From NCBI GenBank assembly GCA_026724425.1, contig JAIUCV010000003.1, forward strand, positions 60,255,088-60,319,087: 64,000 nt of DNA, in the 5' to 3' direction. This stretch comes from Erythrophleum ivorense. Lineage: Eukaryota; Streptophyta; Magnoliopsida; Fabales; Fabaceae. Shown piece after piece: positions 35,772 to 47,480 of the stretch (its first letter is position 1; the number at the start of each line of letters is the position of its first letter). The notes below the pieces were generated by a model. It ran no database searches. It had not been told where the DNA came from and saw only the letters and a program-made list of their open reading frames with translations. Made by a program: the position numbers and the translations under genes.

Positions 35772-36155
35772 ATGGCACTTGAGCAAGTGTTCACTAAAAG
35801 GCTCACAGAAACTGAGATCACTCATAGGTTGTCCTTTCCATCGGAAAAACTAAGCATTCTGCCACCAGTTGCAAATGAACGTGATCCTGTGGAGTTTCTA
35901 GTGAGTTGCGGAGGACGCGAGTACACATTTTGCTGCATGAAAAGACCTACGGGACTGGATCCGAAACCAGTTATAGAAAGAGGCTGGTGTACTGTTGTTC
36001 GTAATTATAACCTCCAACCTGGTGATTTGCTCGCGTTCTACTATGTGGAAGCAAGTGACCATGAAGCTGCCCACTATCAGATTGGAGTTCAAAGGCGGGT
36101 TTTGGACCATGAAGATGAGATTGGTACTACGTGGACATGGCAGCGCATTATCTAA
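35772..36155 (+). CDS. Short B3-domain DNA-binding protein, copy B
   Basis: An intact 127-codon single-exon frame, paralogue of the gene at 26,690. The B3 pattern is kept: VFTKRLTETEI, RLSFP, EFLVSCGGREYTF, IERGW and GDLLAFYYVE. Twelve residues differ from copy A: 15, 17, 24, 56, 60, 63, 64, 73, 74, 83, 109 and 122. Several lie in the N-terminal arm and in the 56-74 stretch, the regions that in known B3 structures contact DNA. Counting nucleotides, 14 changes alter the protein and 2 are silent. The LINE sits about 640 bases upstream of the start, and roughly 370 bases of upstream DNA present in copy A are missing, so regulation may differ. The role is a presumed nuclear DNA-binding protein; targets are unknown. 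Confidence 0.85.
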   Translation: MALEQVFTKRLTETEITHRLSFPSEKLSILPPVANERDPVEFLVSCGGREYTFCCMKRPTGLDPKPVIERGWCTVVRNYNLQPGDLLAFYYVEASDHEAAHYQIGVQRRVLDHEDEIGTTWTWQRII

Positions 36156-37460
36156 ACTCATAGGTTTATTAATGAGGTACTGTGTTGGTATTTTGCATTA
36201 CCTTGGTCGTACTTTGTGATGAATGTTGTGCTTTTTTCACTTTTTTTTTCTTTTTGATTGCACGTTGTGTTTGTATTATCTTTGTGGTTGCCATAAATAT
36301 TGTTGGAGTAGTTTGTGTGCTCTGATGAAATTGTCTAGTTATTTGCAGGATAAAACTTAGCAAAAAAAGAACGCAATAATTAAATGACAAAAAAGCTGCT
36401 CTTTGCAGGGTATAACTTAGTACAAGTTGCATATAGAAACATTTATGCAAGACCTGTGGAAAAATGATTAATTCTACTCTAGCCGGAAGCCACTAACAAT
36501 AGTTCTTTTATCACTTTTTCTCTCAAGAAATAGTTAATGGAACTATGAATAAATTTTTAGGATTATGAAGATTTTATTTTAGTGAAGAATATTAATTTTG
36601 AAGAATTTTAAATATATATTTGAGTTATTTTACCCAACAAGAACTCAATTTGTCCCCACTTCATTGTTGTTTTTCAAGTTGGTATGTTCAATGAGCTAAG
36701 TATGATTCACTTAAAATCGTTGCTGTGGCAACCAAAAAAAAAAAAGAGAGATAATTAAATTCCAAAGGTAGAAAAGATGTGATCATGAAAGCTCCCCGTG
36801 GCTGGCGTAACTGTCTATCTTTGAAACATTCACATGATTAAATGTCCAATATTATTTGTACCGTTCAAAATGAAGGAAGAAAATCTACGCAAATTTGCAC
36901 CGTTCCTTACTTTAATTAATTATTATATAGGATATTGTAGAAGCAGCACCTTGCTTGGCTTCCTTTACATGATATTGTGAGATCTTAATTTAATTATACC
37001 TAGATAATTCAACACTTTTGAAGTAATACGCAGAAGAACTACATCTGCTGGAACATACTTTGCTGCTGTCACTTAGTATTTTGCACTAATTAATATCAGA
37101 TTATACGCCAAAGAAAATTTAATATTTTGCACAAATTAATATCAAATTATAGATAAAATCTTTCATTGGAATTAATTATCTTGAATTTTCTCAGCATGCA
37201 AATACCAAACCCAACAATAAATGAACCAGAAAAGAAATGGTTATGCCACATATTGTCCTTGTTACGTCAATATTAAGTTTGAGACTATATCAACAAAAGT
37301 TTATGCCAATTCTTGATGAAGTTCGGAACTTAGGCTTTCTTGATATTCATTGATAAATTTTTTAGTAAATTACGCATATTTTTTTCTTAGTTTTATTAAA
37401 ATCATATAAATATTTTTTCTATTTTGAAAAAATATAGATAGATCTCCATTAACACAAAAC

Positions 37461-37812
37461 TGGGTGATACTTTTCACGTGCTTTTCTCTTTCAACTTACC
37501 TTTGTTTTTGTTTCTGTTTAATTTTATGGATAAGCTTTTCACTTTTTGTTCTCCTATTGGAATTCATAGTTCCTTCACTAAAAAATAATGCTTTTATAGC
37601 TTTACTTTTCTTCATCACTTGCGTAAACCATCGGCTAAATTAACGTTGCCTCTCTTTTATACGTTATTCTGCATATTATTTTCTTTTTTACTCTGCCGAC
37701 ATATTTATATTTTGTTCAGTCTTTCATTTGACCAAAATTTTCATCTTTCAACAAATATTGAATTTATAGGCATGTTTGAGCGTTTAGAAGATTCTCTCTC
37801 TCTCTCTCTCTT
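37461..37812 (+). repeat. Intron-like block, copy in duplication B
   Basis: Matches 28,384-28,740 and 16,800-17,172 and ends in a (CT) run at about 37,793-37,812. No adjacent exon is recognised. Confidence 0.75.
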
Positions 37813-38207
37813 TTAACCTCCAGATCAACTGTTTAATTCTTCATGGCGATGAGTGTCTTCAACTCTTTAATATGCTTATCTTAGATAATACCGATATGCT
37901 TCCGGCTTCTCTCAATTCCGTGCGCTAACTGGATATCATTTTGGCAAATCTAAGCTATCCGACCTATTTAGCAGATTTTGGACCGTTTGATTTCATCTTA
38001 ATGACATGTATATATATATATATATATATAAGTTAAATTCTTTTGTTGACCTCATCAGAGTTTATATATTCACGTTAATTTGTCCTTATGACTTTATCTG
38101 CTGTAGATGATTATTTTTTGCTGTAAGTTTACAATGGTCATAATATATCTAATGATGAACTTATGGATGCACTGAAAAGTCAAAACAACCAAGTATGTCG
38201 CAGATTG

Positions 38208-40546
38208 TGTAAGAACTTACGTGCAGAACGTGCATGAATATATATATGGGAATGGAGTGAAGTTTGACTTTTCAATGCAGAGTTTGCAGCTACCACGCAC
38301 CAGCTTTCTTCCTTCTGCAACTTTACGGATATATCCCTCCTTATAATTACTTTCAGCTGGGTTTTTCGATCATTTAACACTCAAATTTCTGCAACACATA
38401 TCCTTTCCAGCAGAGCAATTGCAGAACAGACCAGAGACTTTGCATCTTCATCCCTATTTCGCTGGACGCTGCCCTTCTGCTTCTTCGAGCTGTGAATTAC
38501 TCTCTACTCCATCTCCAGTAAGTTGCTTCATTCAAGTCGCATAACTCCTTCTGCTGGACGAAGACTGGTGCTGATCAAAAACTACAATTTATTTTTTCTC
38601 TGTTCAGCGCTATCTTGCAGTCCCTGTTCGAGTTGCTGCTGCTGGTGCTTGCTCTTTGAATTTTGTTAAGTTTTTGCTGCTGGTTGCTGGTGAAATCATG
38701 CCAGAAAATTAATTTCCCAGGTCTGAAATTTCTGCCATATGAATTGCTTTTGCTGGGTTCATCTTCTCCCCTCTGCTCACGCCATTTTGTTTCTGTTGGT
38801 TCACCCTTCTTGCAGCCCTCTTCCTCTTCGTTTAAGCTGAGCTTCGTGGCTGTGTGTGTGGTTGGACAGTAACGCTATATAGTGTTCCTTAGGCCTGGAG
38901 TTCCTGATGTATGTATTGCTTCTTCTGGTCTCCTCTTCATGCGTCTCCCTCCTCTGTTTTCTTAATCTGTGATACATTTTCTGTGGTGGCCAGCTAAGGG
39001 AGGTCCTGCGCAGAAGAAAAGGTGGTGCAAGAAGATGATTTTGGTTGGAATAAGTCTGACCTCCTTTATGCTAAATTGTATACCCACTTTCCTACACACT
39101 GATTCCCTCTCAATTTCTGCATATATATTTCCTAAATTAAGACACAATTTCGCTGTGCTTCTTCTTACTTGCTAAATTCCATTTATGCATAACAAGCTTC
39201 CCTTTAACGTGTGGCTGCAAATTGAAGATGGTATGCGTTTCCTTTATATCTGGGTTTTGAGTTTAGCTCCTAAATGGAATTAGGGAAAAGATGGCACAAT
39301 ATATGTATATTGTATATATTGTATGAGTATGGAAGGCGTGAAATTTAGTAGAGGAATAATTTTTAAAACAAGATAAGTTCTGTATGGGATCATTGGAATG
39401 ATTCACCCTCTAAAATCTGATGAACAGTATTGTAGGGTATTCAGGAGATTGAGGCATAGCTGAGAAAGGGGCAGGGAATTTTTATAAAATCTTGGAAGGT
39501 GAGTAAGTAATGCGGACCGTGAGAAATGAGTAATTCTTATTTTGTTACTAAGTTTCCTTGCAGTGTTTTAAAAATTTGATGATCTATTTATAGAGATACA
39601 CATTTAAATATTTTGTCATATGCATGTTTACCAAAAATCGGTTCAAACATGAATTTTTCAAATTGACAGATGTTTGAGTTATTTGGAAATTTTACTATGA
39701 AATCGATCTGGAAGGTATTCTGTCTGAGATGTTAAATGGGAAAAATGCATTGTTTTATGAAGTTATCTGCTCAGAACCCTGTAGTTAATAGCAGTGGATG
39801 TTAGCCCTGGTGCACCATGATCTGTACTCCAGCTAGCAGGGGTGGTGCTAGCCCCGTGTGTAAGCCACCACACGTGGAGTTATATTATTTTCGCAAGCTG
39901 AATGCTTTGCGTCTGTAGTGATTTTTTCCCGCGAGCTGTGTGTTCTGCATCTGTTTAAATTGGTTCTGCGTAGATACTTTCAGTGCATTTTAAGAAAGAA
40001 GTTGCATAAAGCATGTTTTATGCGGTATATCTATAAATATGTACATATATATTTGTGACCCTACCTTTATGTTAAAAAAAGGTAGGCATTACTTATTCAT
40101 TGAGTATCAAACTCATTTTTTTAAAATATGTTTTTTTTCAGATAGCAGTGCGGACCCTAGTCTACCTTCAACAGCCTTTTAGTTGTCGATCTCTTGATTA
40201 CTTCTTTTGACGAGCCTGCAGTTGCTCATGTAGGTGTATTTTGTTTGTATGTGTATTTTGTTTTGAACTTTGTAAAGTTGGCTCCACTGAATCATAGATA
40301 GGGTATCCCCACTCCCTAGAACTTTATTTTGGTCTGAATGAATTCAGGTTGCCCTTTTTGGGTGTATTGTGTTGGGCTGACAGATTGTAGAAATATCGGG
40401 AAGTCTGAATTATAAAGGAGACTCTGCTGAAATTTCTACAAAAGTCACCTAAAAGAAAAATGTATATGATTAGAAAATGATATTCATAATTATTCACCTT
40501 ATTTTTTCGCTTCTATGTCAACGTACTTAAATTGTGGGATGTGACA
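38208..40546 (+). mobile_element. Solo LTR, 2.34 kb, probably gypsy chromovirus
   Basis: This block splits the sequence 'gtcgcagattggatgca' that is continuous in copy A near 29,103. GATTG flanks both sides (38,203-38,207 and 40,547-40,551), and the block starts TGTAAGAAC and ends GATGTGACA, so it has LTR-type TG...CA ends and a 5-bp target duplication. There is no coding domain and no internal LTR pair. The 3' part contains 'actcatt...cagatagcagtg' and 'gtgtattttgttttgaactttgtaaag', features I associate with long LTRs of Tekay/Del-type elements. It most likely formed by recombination between the two LTRs of a full element. Orientation rests on those 3' features. Confidence 0.8.
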
Positions 40547-40738
40547 GATTGGATGCAAGTATACATATATACATGATTTTATTTAAATTCAATAGAGGAA
40601 ATTCTTTTATAATTTTTCCAAGTGTCTCTTTAGATTTATATTTATCATTAGTGGCCTAGATACTGTATCCTCACTTTTAGAATTCATTGCATTTATATTC
40701 TATAAATAATATTTTAATAATGGAGTCAAACCTTAATT

Positions 40739-40903
40739 GGGATTTGGATCTGCTCATGTTCAAGTCTCTTATGTTTGCTCATGTCTCTCACAAGTTCGAT
40801 TTTTTTTTAATTTTTCATTTTTTCTTGGGAAAGGGAATGGATCCCTCATGTGAGAGGACATGAGCAACATGAGCAAACTTCAACATGAGGGAATCCATTT
40901 CCC
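40739..40903. mobile_element. MITE, 165 bp
   Basis: Present in copy B only. The flanks CTTAATT/CTTAATT (40,732-40,738 and 40,904-40,910) give a target duplication of about 7 bases (6-8 possible). The ends are imperfect inverted repeats: GGGATTTGGATC... and, from the other end, GGGAAATGGATT..., both followed by CTCATGTT-AAG and TTTGCTCATG. There is no open frame. The duplication length fits an hAT- or similar MITE better than Stowaway (TA) or Tourist (3 bp), but the superfamily is not certain. Confidence 0.8.
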
Positions 40904-41060
40904 CTTAATTGAGCATAAAGCAACATAAAGTGAAGGAGAGAGAGAGAGATGTCATTCAACTTCCGAGAAATAGCCTGTAACATGCAAAACACCAATGCCA
41001 CTTCTGGTGAAGAAATTTAGACATATCTTCTGAGATGAGCCCATATGATGATAAGAAAGA

Positions 41061-44000
41061 ATGGAATTGTATGAAAGATGCGGAGTGTAGAACTGTCGAA
41101 GAATATTTAATTTCGATCTAGATTCTTGATTCCTTCAAGAAGAGTAATGCGTGAGGAACAACACGCTCTCGGAGCAACCTTAGCCCTTCAAATAGAGGAC
41201 CGTACGATTTGATTTTAAAAATAAAATAAAATTCTACTGTATAACATCAAAATTACGCACTGGAGAATTCCCTTTTTCTTATTAATTGAACTAACCACAA
41301 TACCATGCCCAATCCAGCAGGCACAAACTCAATCCTCAACGACATGAAATTCAAGGATTTGATCAAGCATCCCGGATTCTCTTCATGGATCTATCAGGAG
41401 AACATCAGAACACCCAGAGAAGTCGATGACAATGAGTCCAACCGTTGAATGGACCATATCTGGCTTCGACTGTTATGAGCCCTCAGGCGAGGCGAGCCCA
41501 GAGACTGGAAGCCAGTAACCCGGTAAGCAAGATGGCACATCAAATTGGGGAGCCCTTTATTACAATATTGCCTCTTTTAAAGTAAGGATTTTTTGAAGAT
41601 TAATAATAATAATAATAATAGTATAATTGTATGAAATGTTGGAAGTAACCCAAAACGGCAATGCTATCTCCTATAAATGGGGTTGGAATGTTGAATAGCC
41701 CTTTAGTTGTATAACAATAATATGAGTAAATTGTTGGAATCTCTTTAAATCTTAGATTATATATAAATGACTTTTTTTATTTTTAAAAGTTGGTAATAAA
41801 TATTTTTAAATATTTAAATTTATATAAATAACCTTTTTGTCATTAGTTAATTCATCATTTCATTAATAAAAGATTATACATTAAAAAGATTATCTGTACA
41901 TGACTTAAAAATTTAAAGAGTTATTTGCATATAAAGTTAAAGTTATTTACATAAAAATAAAATTTAAAAAATTTATTATTATTCTCATATTATGTTTTAT
42001 TAATGAAATATTAACCTAACAATAGGAGGTTATTTACATATATTTAAAAATTTTAAAAAATTTATTATCTAAAAGTTAAATAAATTATTTACACATGATC
42101 TTTTGAGAGATTCTATGCAATTTATCATAATAATAATAATAATAAATTTTGTATTTTTGTATTAAAATGAATAAAAGTAATGATAATAATGACATTGAAG
42201 ACTGCATAAATTAAGTACAATTATTTTTGATTCACTTATTTATTTAACGAAAATAAATTTTATCTATCTTTGATATTTAAATAATATCTGACTACCAAAT
42301 AAAATGTAAAAAAATTTCTTCTTCCATCTCCATTTATCAAACGAGGTGTTATAGAACAGGCTATTGAATTTGAAAAGTAGCAGATCGAAGGCGAGAGAAG
42401 ATCTTGTACCCTACCATTAGATTGCATACACGTCTGCAAACCTTTTAATGTTGCATATGGCACGTTTATGTGTGAAAAGCATATCTTTTTTTTAATTCTC
42501 CCCACCAAACCATTGTCCCGTTTGATAAATTAAGACTCACACACACTAGCGTCAAACACATAAAGAAAATTTAACTTTCACATAACCATTGTCCTCGTTT
42601 GTTATATTTATCGGTTAAATCTTACTTTGTAATTTCTGTTGTCATCAATTAAAATAAAAAGACTAACAATTAAAGTGAGAGGCATTACTTTCTGTAATTA
42701 TTAAAAAATTTACATATTATACAAAAATCTGTAACAGCTGCAGCTTAAGTATAATGCGGCTCCAGTTGGTGAATAGTGTGACTTTCATGGAATATGTATC
42801 AAGATACTATTTTATATATTGTTTATGTTCGTATAATCACTATTCAGACACTTTTTTTTTTTTTTTTCTATGAAACGTATGGGTCATTCTTTAATTCCCC
42901 TTCCTGCAGAGGTACGACTTAGTTATATATATTCCAAAAGCGCGCCGTGTTCGTCAGACAATGCGAGAAAGAAATATACGACCATTAAAAATATGGTCAA
43001 CGCCACAAAATGCATGTTCATACTATTTACCGAGTAAGCGCAGCAACACGTATACATGATGTATTTCATGCGTATGAATGATTATTATTTTCACTTTCTG
43101 TTTTTCATTTAAATGTAACAAATCTAAATATTTTGTTCAAAAAAAAAAATCCATATGTTCCTCGTACTACAGACTCAATTCTTTACATTTGCTGATTAAA
43201 ATGTGATATTATTTGGTGAAAGGATTTTTTTTGAAAAAATTACATTTAATCTACTTCCTTTAATTTTTTAAAATTGCCAACACATATTCTAATTTATTCT
43301 CTGAAATTTAGCCTCCTTATGCTATTTGTTTTTCAGGTTCCATCGCATATATTAGTGTCAACTAAAAAAGATATTGATTTTCAACTAATTTATCCTCTTC
43401 ATTTAACCAAAAGCAAGCCATCTATCCTTGAATTAAGGAATTCAAAGAAATTGCAATCTCACCAAGAAATTTAGCTTAACCTCACCATTTTTGGTGGGGG
43501 GTTAATCCAGGATTTCCTTAATCTTGCCAACCCCTTTATATATTACATCATGCGAAGTTTTTCTTCGATAAAAATGACCGAGCGGTTAATGTTCTATATT
43601 CAGTTAATAGAATTTCGCTGTAATTATTGATACTAATTTCAATCATTAATTAAATATGACCTATATATGATGAAATCAGACTTAAGTAATATAGGAAAGG
43701 ACAGACCAACTACGAACTGGTCAACAAGGATAAAGATTGCTATTGGATCAGCAAAAGGTATCTACGTGAGGACTCTCTGTTTCCTAGCTATCTTAATAAA
43801 ATTCTGAATTCAATTAGCGAGTGTGTCCGCTTGCTCTGTTTTATATATGTAGCTTAACATCGTGGCAGATTTTAGTGAGTTTTGGGTGACTTTTGAAATT
43901 TGAGTTCATAGACAGCATAGCTCATTAATTATTAGTGCTGAATAGTGGACATGCTACGTAATTTTTAGGCTAATTGGTGGAGAAGTGGAAAATGAAATTT

Positions 44001-44470
44001 TCTAACAAAAAAAACCAAACGCTGTTTAACATGAAAGTTTTGGTCATTATGAGTTTGTTGCGCATGCGCCTTAGAATCCCACCAAACATGACATTGATTG
44101 GCATTACCTGATGCGATATTGGGTTTACATTTGGATAATTAAATTTGTGGTTCAAAACTTGAGAGTTGAAAGTTGAAACCACTCCTTCAAACTTCAAACT
44201 CAACCCCACTCAACCACAAACACCAATTACATGGCTTAATCTACACAAATGTTCTTCTCACTTTAAATTTCTAGATGTAGGTGCTGGTATGAGAGATGGA
44301 GAGGGTGCGCTCTTAAATTATTTAAAAAGTGACTATCTAATTATTTCTTTTATTTGGATCTTTTAATTTTTAATTTGTACCATATTTGTTCTTTTGTTTG
44401 TTACATTTAAAGATGTTAAAGTTGCCCATATGTCATCTAAGGCAGACAAATGCTACCGTTACACTTATTT
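41061..44470. other. Intergenic region, mostly featureless
   Basis: There is an (ATA)n tract at about 41,602-41,621, an AAT tract at about 42,128-42,147 and a long T-run at about 42,854-42,868. No gene is recognised apart from a short gene-like stretch at 41,305-41,448. Confidence 0.45.
41305..41448 (+). other. Short gene-like open stretch, unrecognised
   Basis: An ATG-initiated frame of 47 codons reading MPNPAGTNSILNDMKFKDLI, then KHPGFSSWIYQENIRTPREV, and ending at TGA. The surrounding 41,300-41,530 is richer in G+C than its neighbours and has protein-like composition, which suggests a gene fragment that continues past the stop in a damaged form. I do not recognise a family. Confidence 0.3.
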
Positions 44471-44559
44471 GCCTTCAAAATGGTCTCTTGACCTCATTTG
44501 AATGCTTATGTAATTAACTCTTACTGCCATAATGAAAGTAGACCTCATTTTTGCTGCTC

Positions 44560-45617
44560 CCCTTCTTTTATAATGAATCCGAGAGTGAATTTCACTCTCT
44601 CTTGTGCGTCCTCCTCTGCCGTTCATACCAGGATATTGCCGTGCCTCTCTCTGCTCCACTGGTGCCTCCATTCCTCTCCCCTCTACGTGGTTTGCTGCTG
44701 AGATTGCGCTTTATGCGTGAAATAGTCATGCGTGAGTGTGGTGCTTTTGTGCGTGAGTGTGTGCCTCTTTCCTCTATGCGTGCGGGAGTGTGGTCCTTGG
44801 GAAATCCAGAGAGCCAGCCGGAAAAGAGAGGGGGGCCCAATCTAAACGGGTAGGGTTCGACAAAACGGGTCTGGGTACGGGCTGAGCACTCATGGCCCAA
44901 AGGGAGTTCAGCATAGACCAGAACGGTTGGTTCTTTCCTTTTTCTCCCGGCCGTTTTTATTGGGCTGACCCCCTTTTTTGGATTTTTTAAATTATGGTTG
45001 ACTGATATTGGGCCGTAGAGGGAAGAACGGGCTCTTTTTGGTTTTTATTATTACTTTTTGGATTGTACTGGACATTGAAGTTAATGGGCCCAGACCAAAT
45101 ATGCTATGGGTACCATTTTGCCTTGTTCTAATTTCAGTTTTTTTTATTAGGCTTACCCCTTTTTTGGTTTTTTTTATTATGGTTGACTAATATTGGACCA
45201 TAAAGGAAAGAACGAGTTCTTTTTTTTATTATTACTTTTTGGATTGTACTAGACATTGAAGTTAATGGGCTTAGACCATAGATGCTAATAGGCACCGTTT
45301 TGCCTTGTGCCAATTTCAATTTTTTTTTTTAAATTTGAGATGATTGGGCTAAAAGGCCTATTTGATTATGTGGACTTGAATTGCTTTTTTTGATTTTATC
45401 TTTTTTATTTTTTTATTTGATTTGATTTTCCTTATTAGGTTGTTTAAGCTTTTGGAAATTAGAGGAAAAGGAATGGGTATTTCCACTTTCATTCTTTGTT
45501 TTTGTTTTTGTTTTTTTTTTTCCTCTTTTTTTTAAATATTTTTTCTTTTTTAATTTATTTTTACTAGTTTCATTTTATTATTATTTTGGAACATGTCCAG
45601 ATAAAATACGGTATTCA
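44560..45617 (-). repeat. LTR of a large gypsy-type element (minus strand)
   Basis: Read on the minus strand from 45,617, it begins TGAATACCGTATTTTATC and continues with A-rich text that matches the block starting at 61,955 on the plus strand ('ataataataaaat.aaact', 'aatcaaataggcc/ttc-ttttag'). Both then pass into GGGCCCA-like text and a GC- and purine-rich section containing GGACCACAC. This architecture resembles LTRs of the Tat/Ogre type. The inner end is not defined and may be truncated, so the left coordinate is approximate. It abuts the plus-strand chromovirus remnant at 45,720. Confidence 0.55.
44957..45320 (+). repeat. Tandem duplication, period about 185 bp
   Basis: 44,957-45,143 and 45,144-45,320 share 'tatggttgact.atattgg', 'tattattactttttggattgtact', 'gacattgaagttaatgggc' and 'ttttgccttgt'. 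Identity is roughly 85 percent. It lies within the minus-strand LTR and has no counterpart in the related LTR at 61,955. Confidence 0.85.
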
Positions 45618-45719
45618 CAATAATACTTTGATTTTTTTTCATCTTGTGGTGCCACTTTTGAAGGAATTTAGCAATTTATCAAATGCATTAACATATGACC
45701 CAATTACGCATTCAATTAT

Positions 45720-47093
45720 ATATGCTTTATAGCAAGACTCTCGATCTCGACTTGGTTATACTCTCACAAAACATAAATTATTTTATAATCCTTGTCTAGT
45801 CATTCTTAATCAGTCGCATCTGTGAGCAAAATTATTAGAAGAAGCTCACGCAACTCCTACTAGAGGACATAGTAGTTATCTCAAAGCTTTAAAGCATCTT
45901 ACTAACAATTTTTATTGGCCAGGAATGAAGACGGATGTCAAGAATTTTGTTAAGCATTGCTTAACTTATCAAAGGAACAAATATCAAACCTTGGCTCCAA
46001 TAGGATTACTCCAACCTTCACCAATTCTTGAGTGAATTTAGGAGGATATTTCTCTTGACTTTATTATTAGGCTACTCAAATAGAGTTGTTATGATATGAT
46101 TCTGGTAGTAGTCGACTGACTCAGTAAATATAGTCATTTTATTGCCCTTGCTCATCTGTTCACAACAAAATCTATAGCTACTCAGTTTTGTCAAGAAATT
46201 GTTTGATTACATGATATGCCTCAATCAATAGTTTGGGATCGTGATTCACTCTTTTTGAGCACATTTGGCAAGAACATTTTCATTTAAGCCAAACATGCTT
46301 AAAAATGAGTACTGCATACCACCCACAAATTGAGGTAGTCAATCATTGCTTGGAGACTTACTTATGATGTTTTATGTATGAATAACCTAGATTTTGAAGC
46401 AAATTTCTTTGCTAGGCAGAATTTTCTTTTAATACAAGTTTTCATGTTTCAATTAATACTACCCCCTTTAAGATTGTTTATGGACGGAACCTTCCTCCAT
46501 TGTATCCATTTGTTAAAGGTGAAACCCTTATTTCATAACTTAAAGAGCAGCTAGAAACATGTGAGGCCATCCTTAAATTGCTCCATAACAACTTACAAAA
46601 AGCTTAAGCCCATATGAAGGCCCAAGCTGATCAACATAGGCATGACCTCTAGTTTGAAGTTGGGGACGCGATGTTCTTACATGTATAGCCATTTTGTCAA
46701 AAGTATTTGGCTAAGTGTAAATTTGAGAAGTTGTCCTAAGACTTTTTGGCCCCTATCAAGTTTTACAGAGGATTGGATAAGTTGCATATGAGTTAGAGTT
46801 GCTTAATAACTTTAAAATCCATCCAATCTTTCAAGTTTCTCTATTATGGCCAACTTATGGACTAGTGCCTTCATCCCCACTAGCTTTCTTACCATAAACT
46901 TCTAAATTAGAATCAATTCTAACTCCTAAAAAAATATTAGATCATCGATGGACAATAGACCAAGTCTTAGAGTTACTAGTGCAATGGGAAAATAGAGCAC
47001 TGGAAGATTTTAGCTGAGAGGATTATGACTTATTGGCAACCCAATTTCATCACTTTTGACTTTAGGATAGGTCAACTTTTCAGGGAGGAGTAA
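45720..47093 (+). pseudogene. 3' part of a decayed chromovirus: integrase and tail
   Basis: Plus-strand frames read RLGYTLTKHKLFYNP, LLEEAHATPTRGHSSYLKAL, FYWPGMKTDVKNFVKHC and then the integrase core start (QRNKYQTLAPIGLL, SKYSHFIALAHLFT). The zinc-binding H-H-C-C pattern is visible (His in RGHSS, Cys in KHC). The distal end, about 46,930-47,060, reads ILDHRWTIDQVLELLVQWEN, a chromodomain-like tail, and then a purine-rich run at about 47,081-47,093. Many stops sit where Trp or Arg is expected: TGA and TAG at 46,033 and 46,039, TGA after VVD near 46,118, and TGA after EIV. It is unrelated in position and orientation to the element at 4.0-9.1 kb. Confidence 0.85.
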
Positions 47094-47480
47094 TGATATG
47101 AAACCATTGTTGACCTATTTTAAGCATAGGCCACATGGAAGGATAGGGGAACGTTCAGGGAATAGTGGAGAGAATGCGCATTATAAGTCATGTCTATGTC
47201 AGTTAAGAGATAATGGATGCATTTTTTGGTTTATGTATTAATATCTTTTTTATATTATAAATAGGATAGTTGTTAGCAGCATGAGAGGAATTATGATGCA
47301 TTTGTAATTTGGAGATACTTTTTGGCTATTGAGAGGGTTGTGAGAAAGATCTTAACTTTAATAGAACTATTATTATCAGTAATATTTTCTTCCATTCCTC
47401 TATCTTTAATAGATAAGCAAAGGGATTTTTATGGCAACCTCACCCTTGCTAACATCCCTAAATAGATATGAGTAAGAATT
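47094..47480 (+). repeat. Possible 3' LTR remnant of the plus-strand chromovirus
   Basis: Immediately after the purine-rich run, the sequence begins TGATATGAAACC and contains TATAAATAGG near 47,264. That is the expected layout of a 3' LTR. No partner LTR is present in the window, so the end cannot be fixed. Confidence 0.4.

Larger units (their letters stand above)
30786..41060 (+). repeat. Segmental duplication, copy B (with nested insertions)
   Basis: Aligns with 23,504-29,471. Relative to A it carries insertions at 31,173-31,353 (SINE), 31,942-35,136 (LINE), 38,208-40,546 (solo LTR) and 40,739-40,903 (MITE). It lacks about 1.24 kb (A 23,863-25,107, junction near 31,142) and about 370 bases (A 25,921-26,286, junction near 35,361). 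A longer AT run is present only here at about 38,008-38,030. Both copies end at the same place. Confidence 0.93.

Noticed and set aside
44498..44900. Overlapping frames of 67-102 codons on both strands near 44.5-44.9 kb
   Set aside because: They lie in the GC-richer part of an LTR related to 61,955 onward, have no domain and differ between strands by shadowing.
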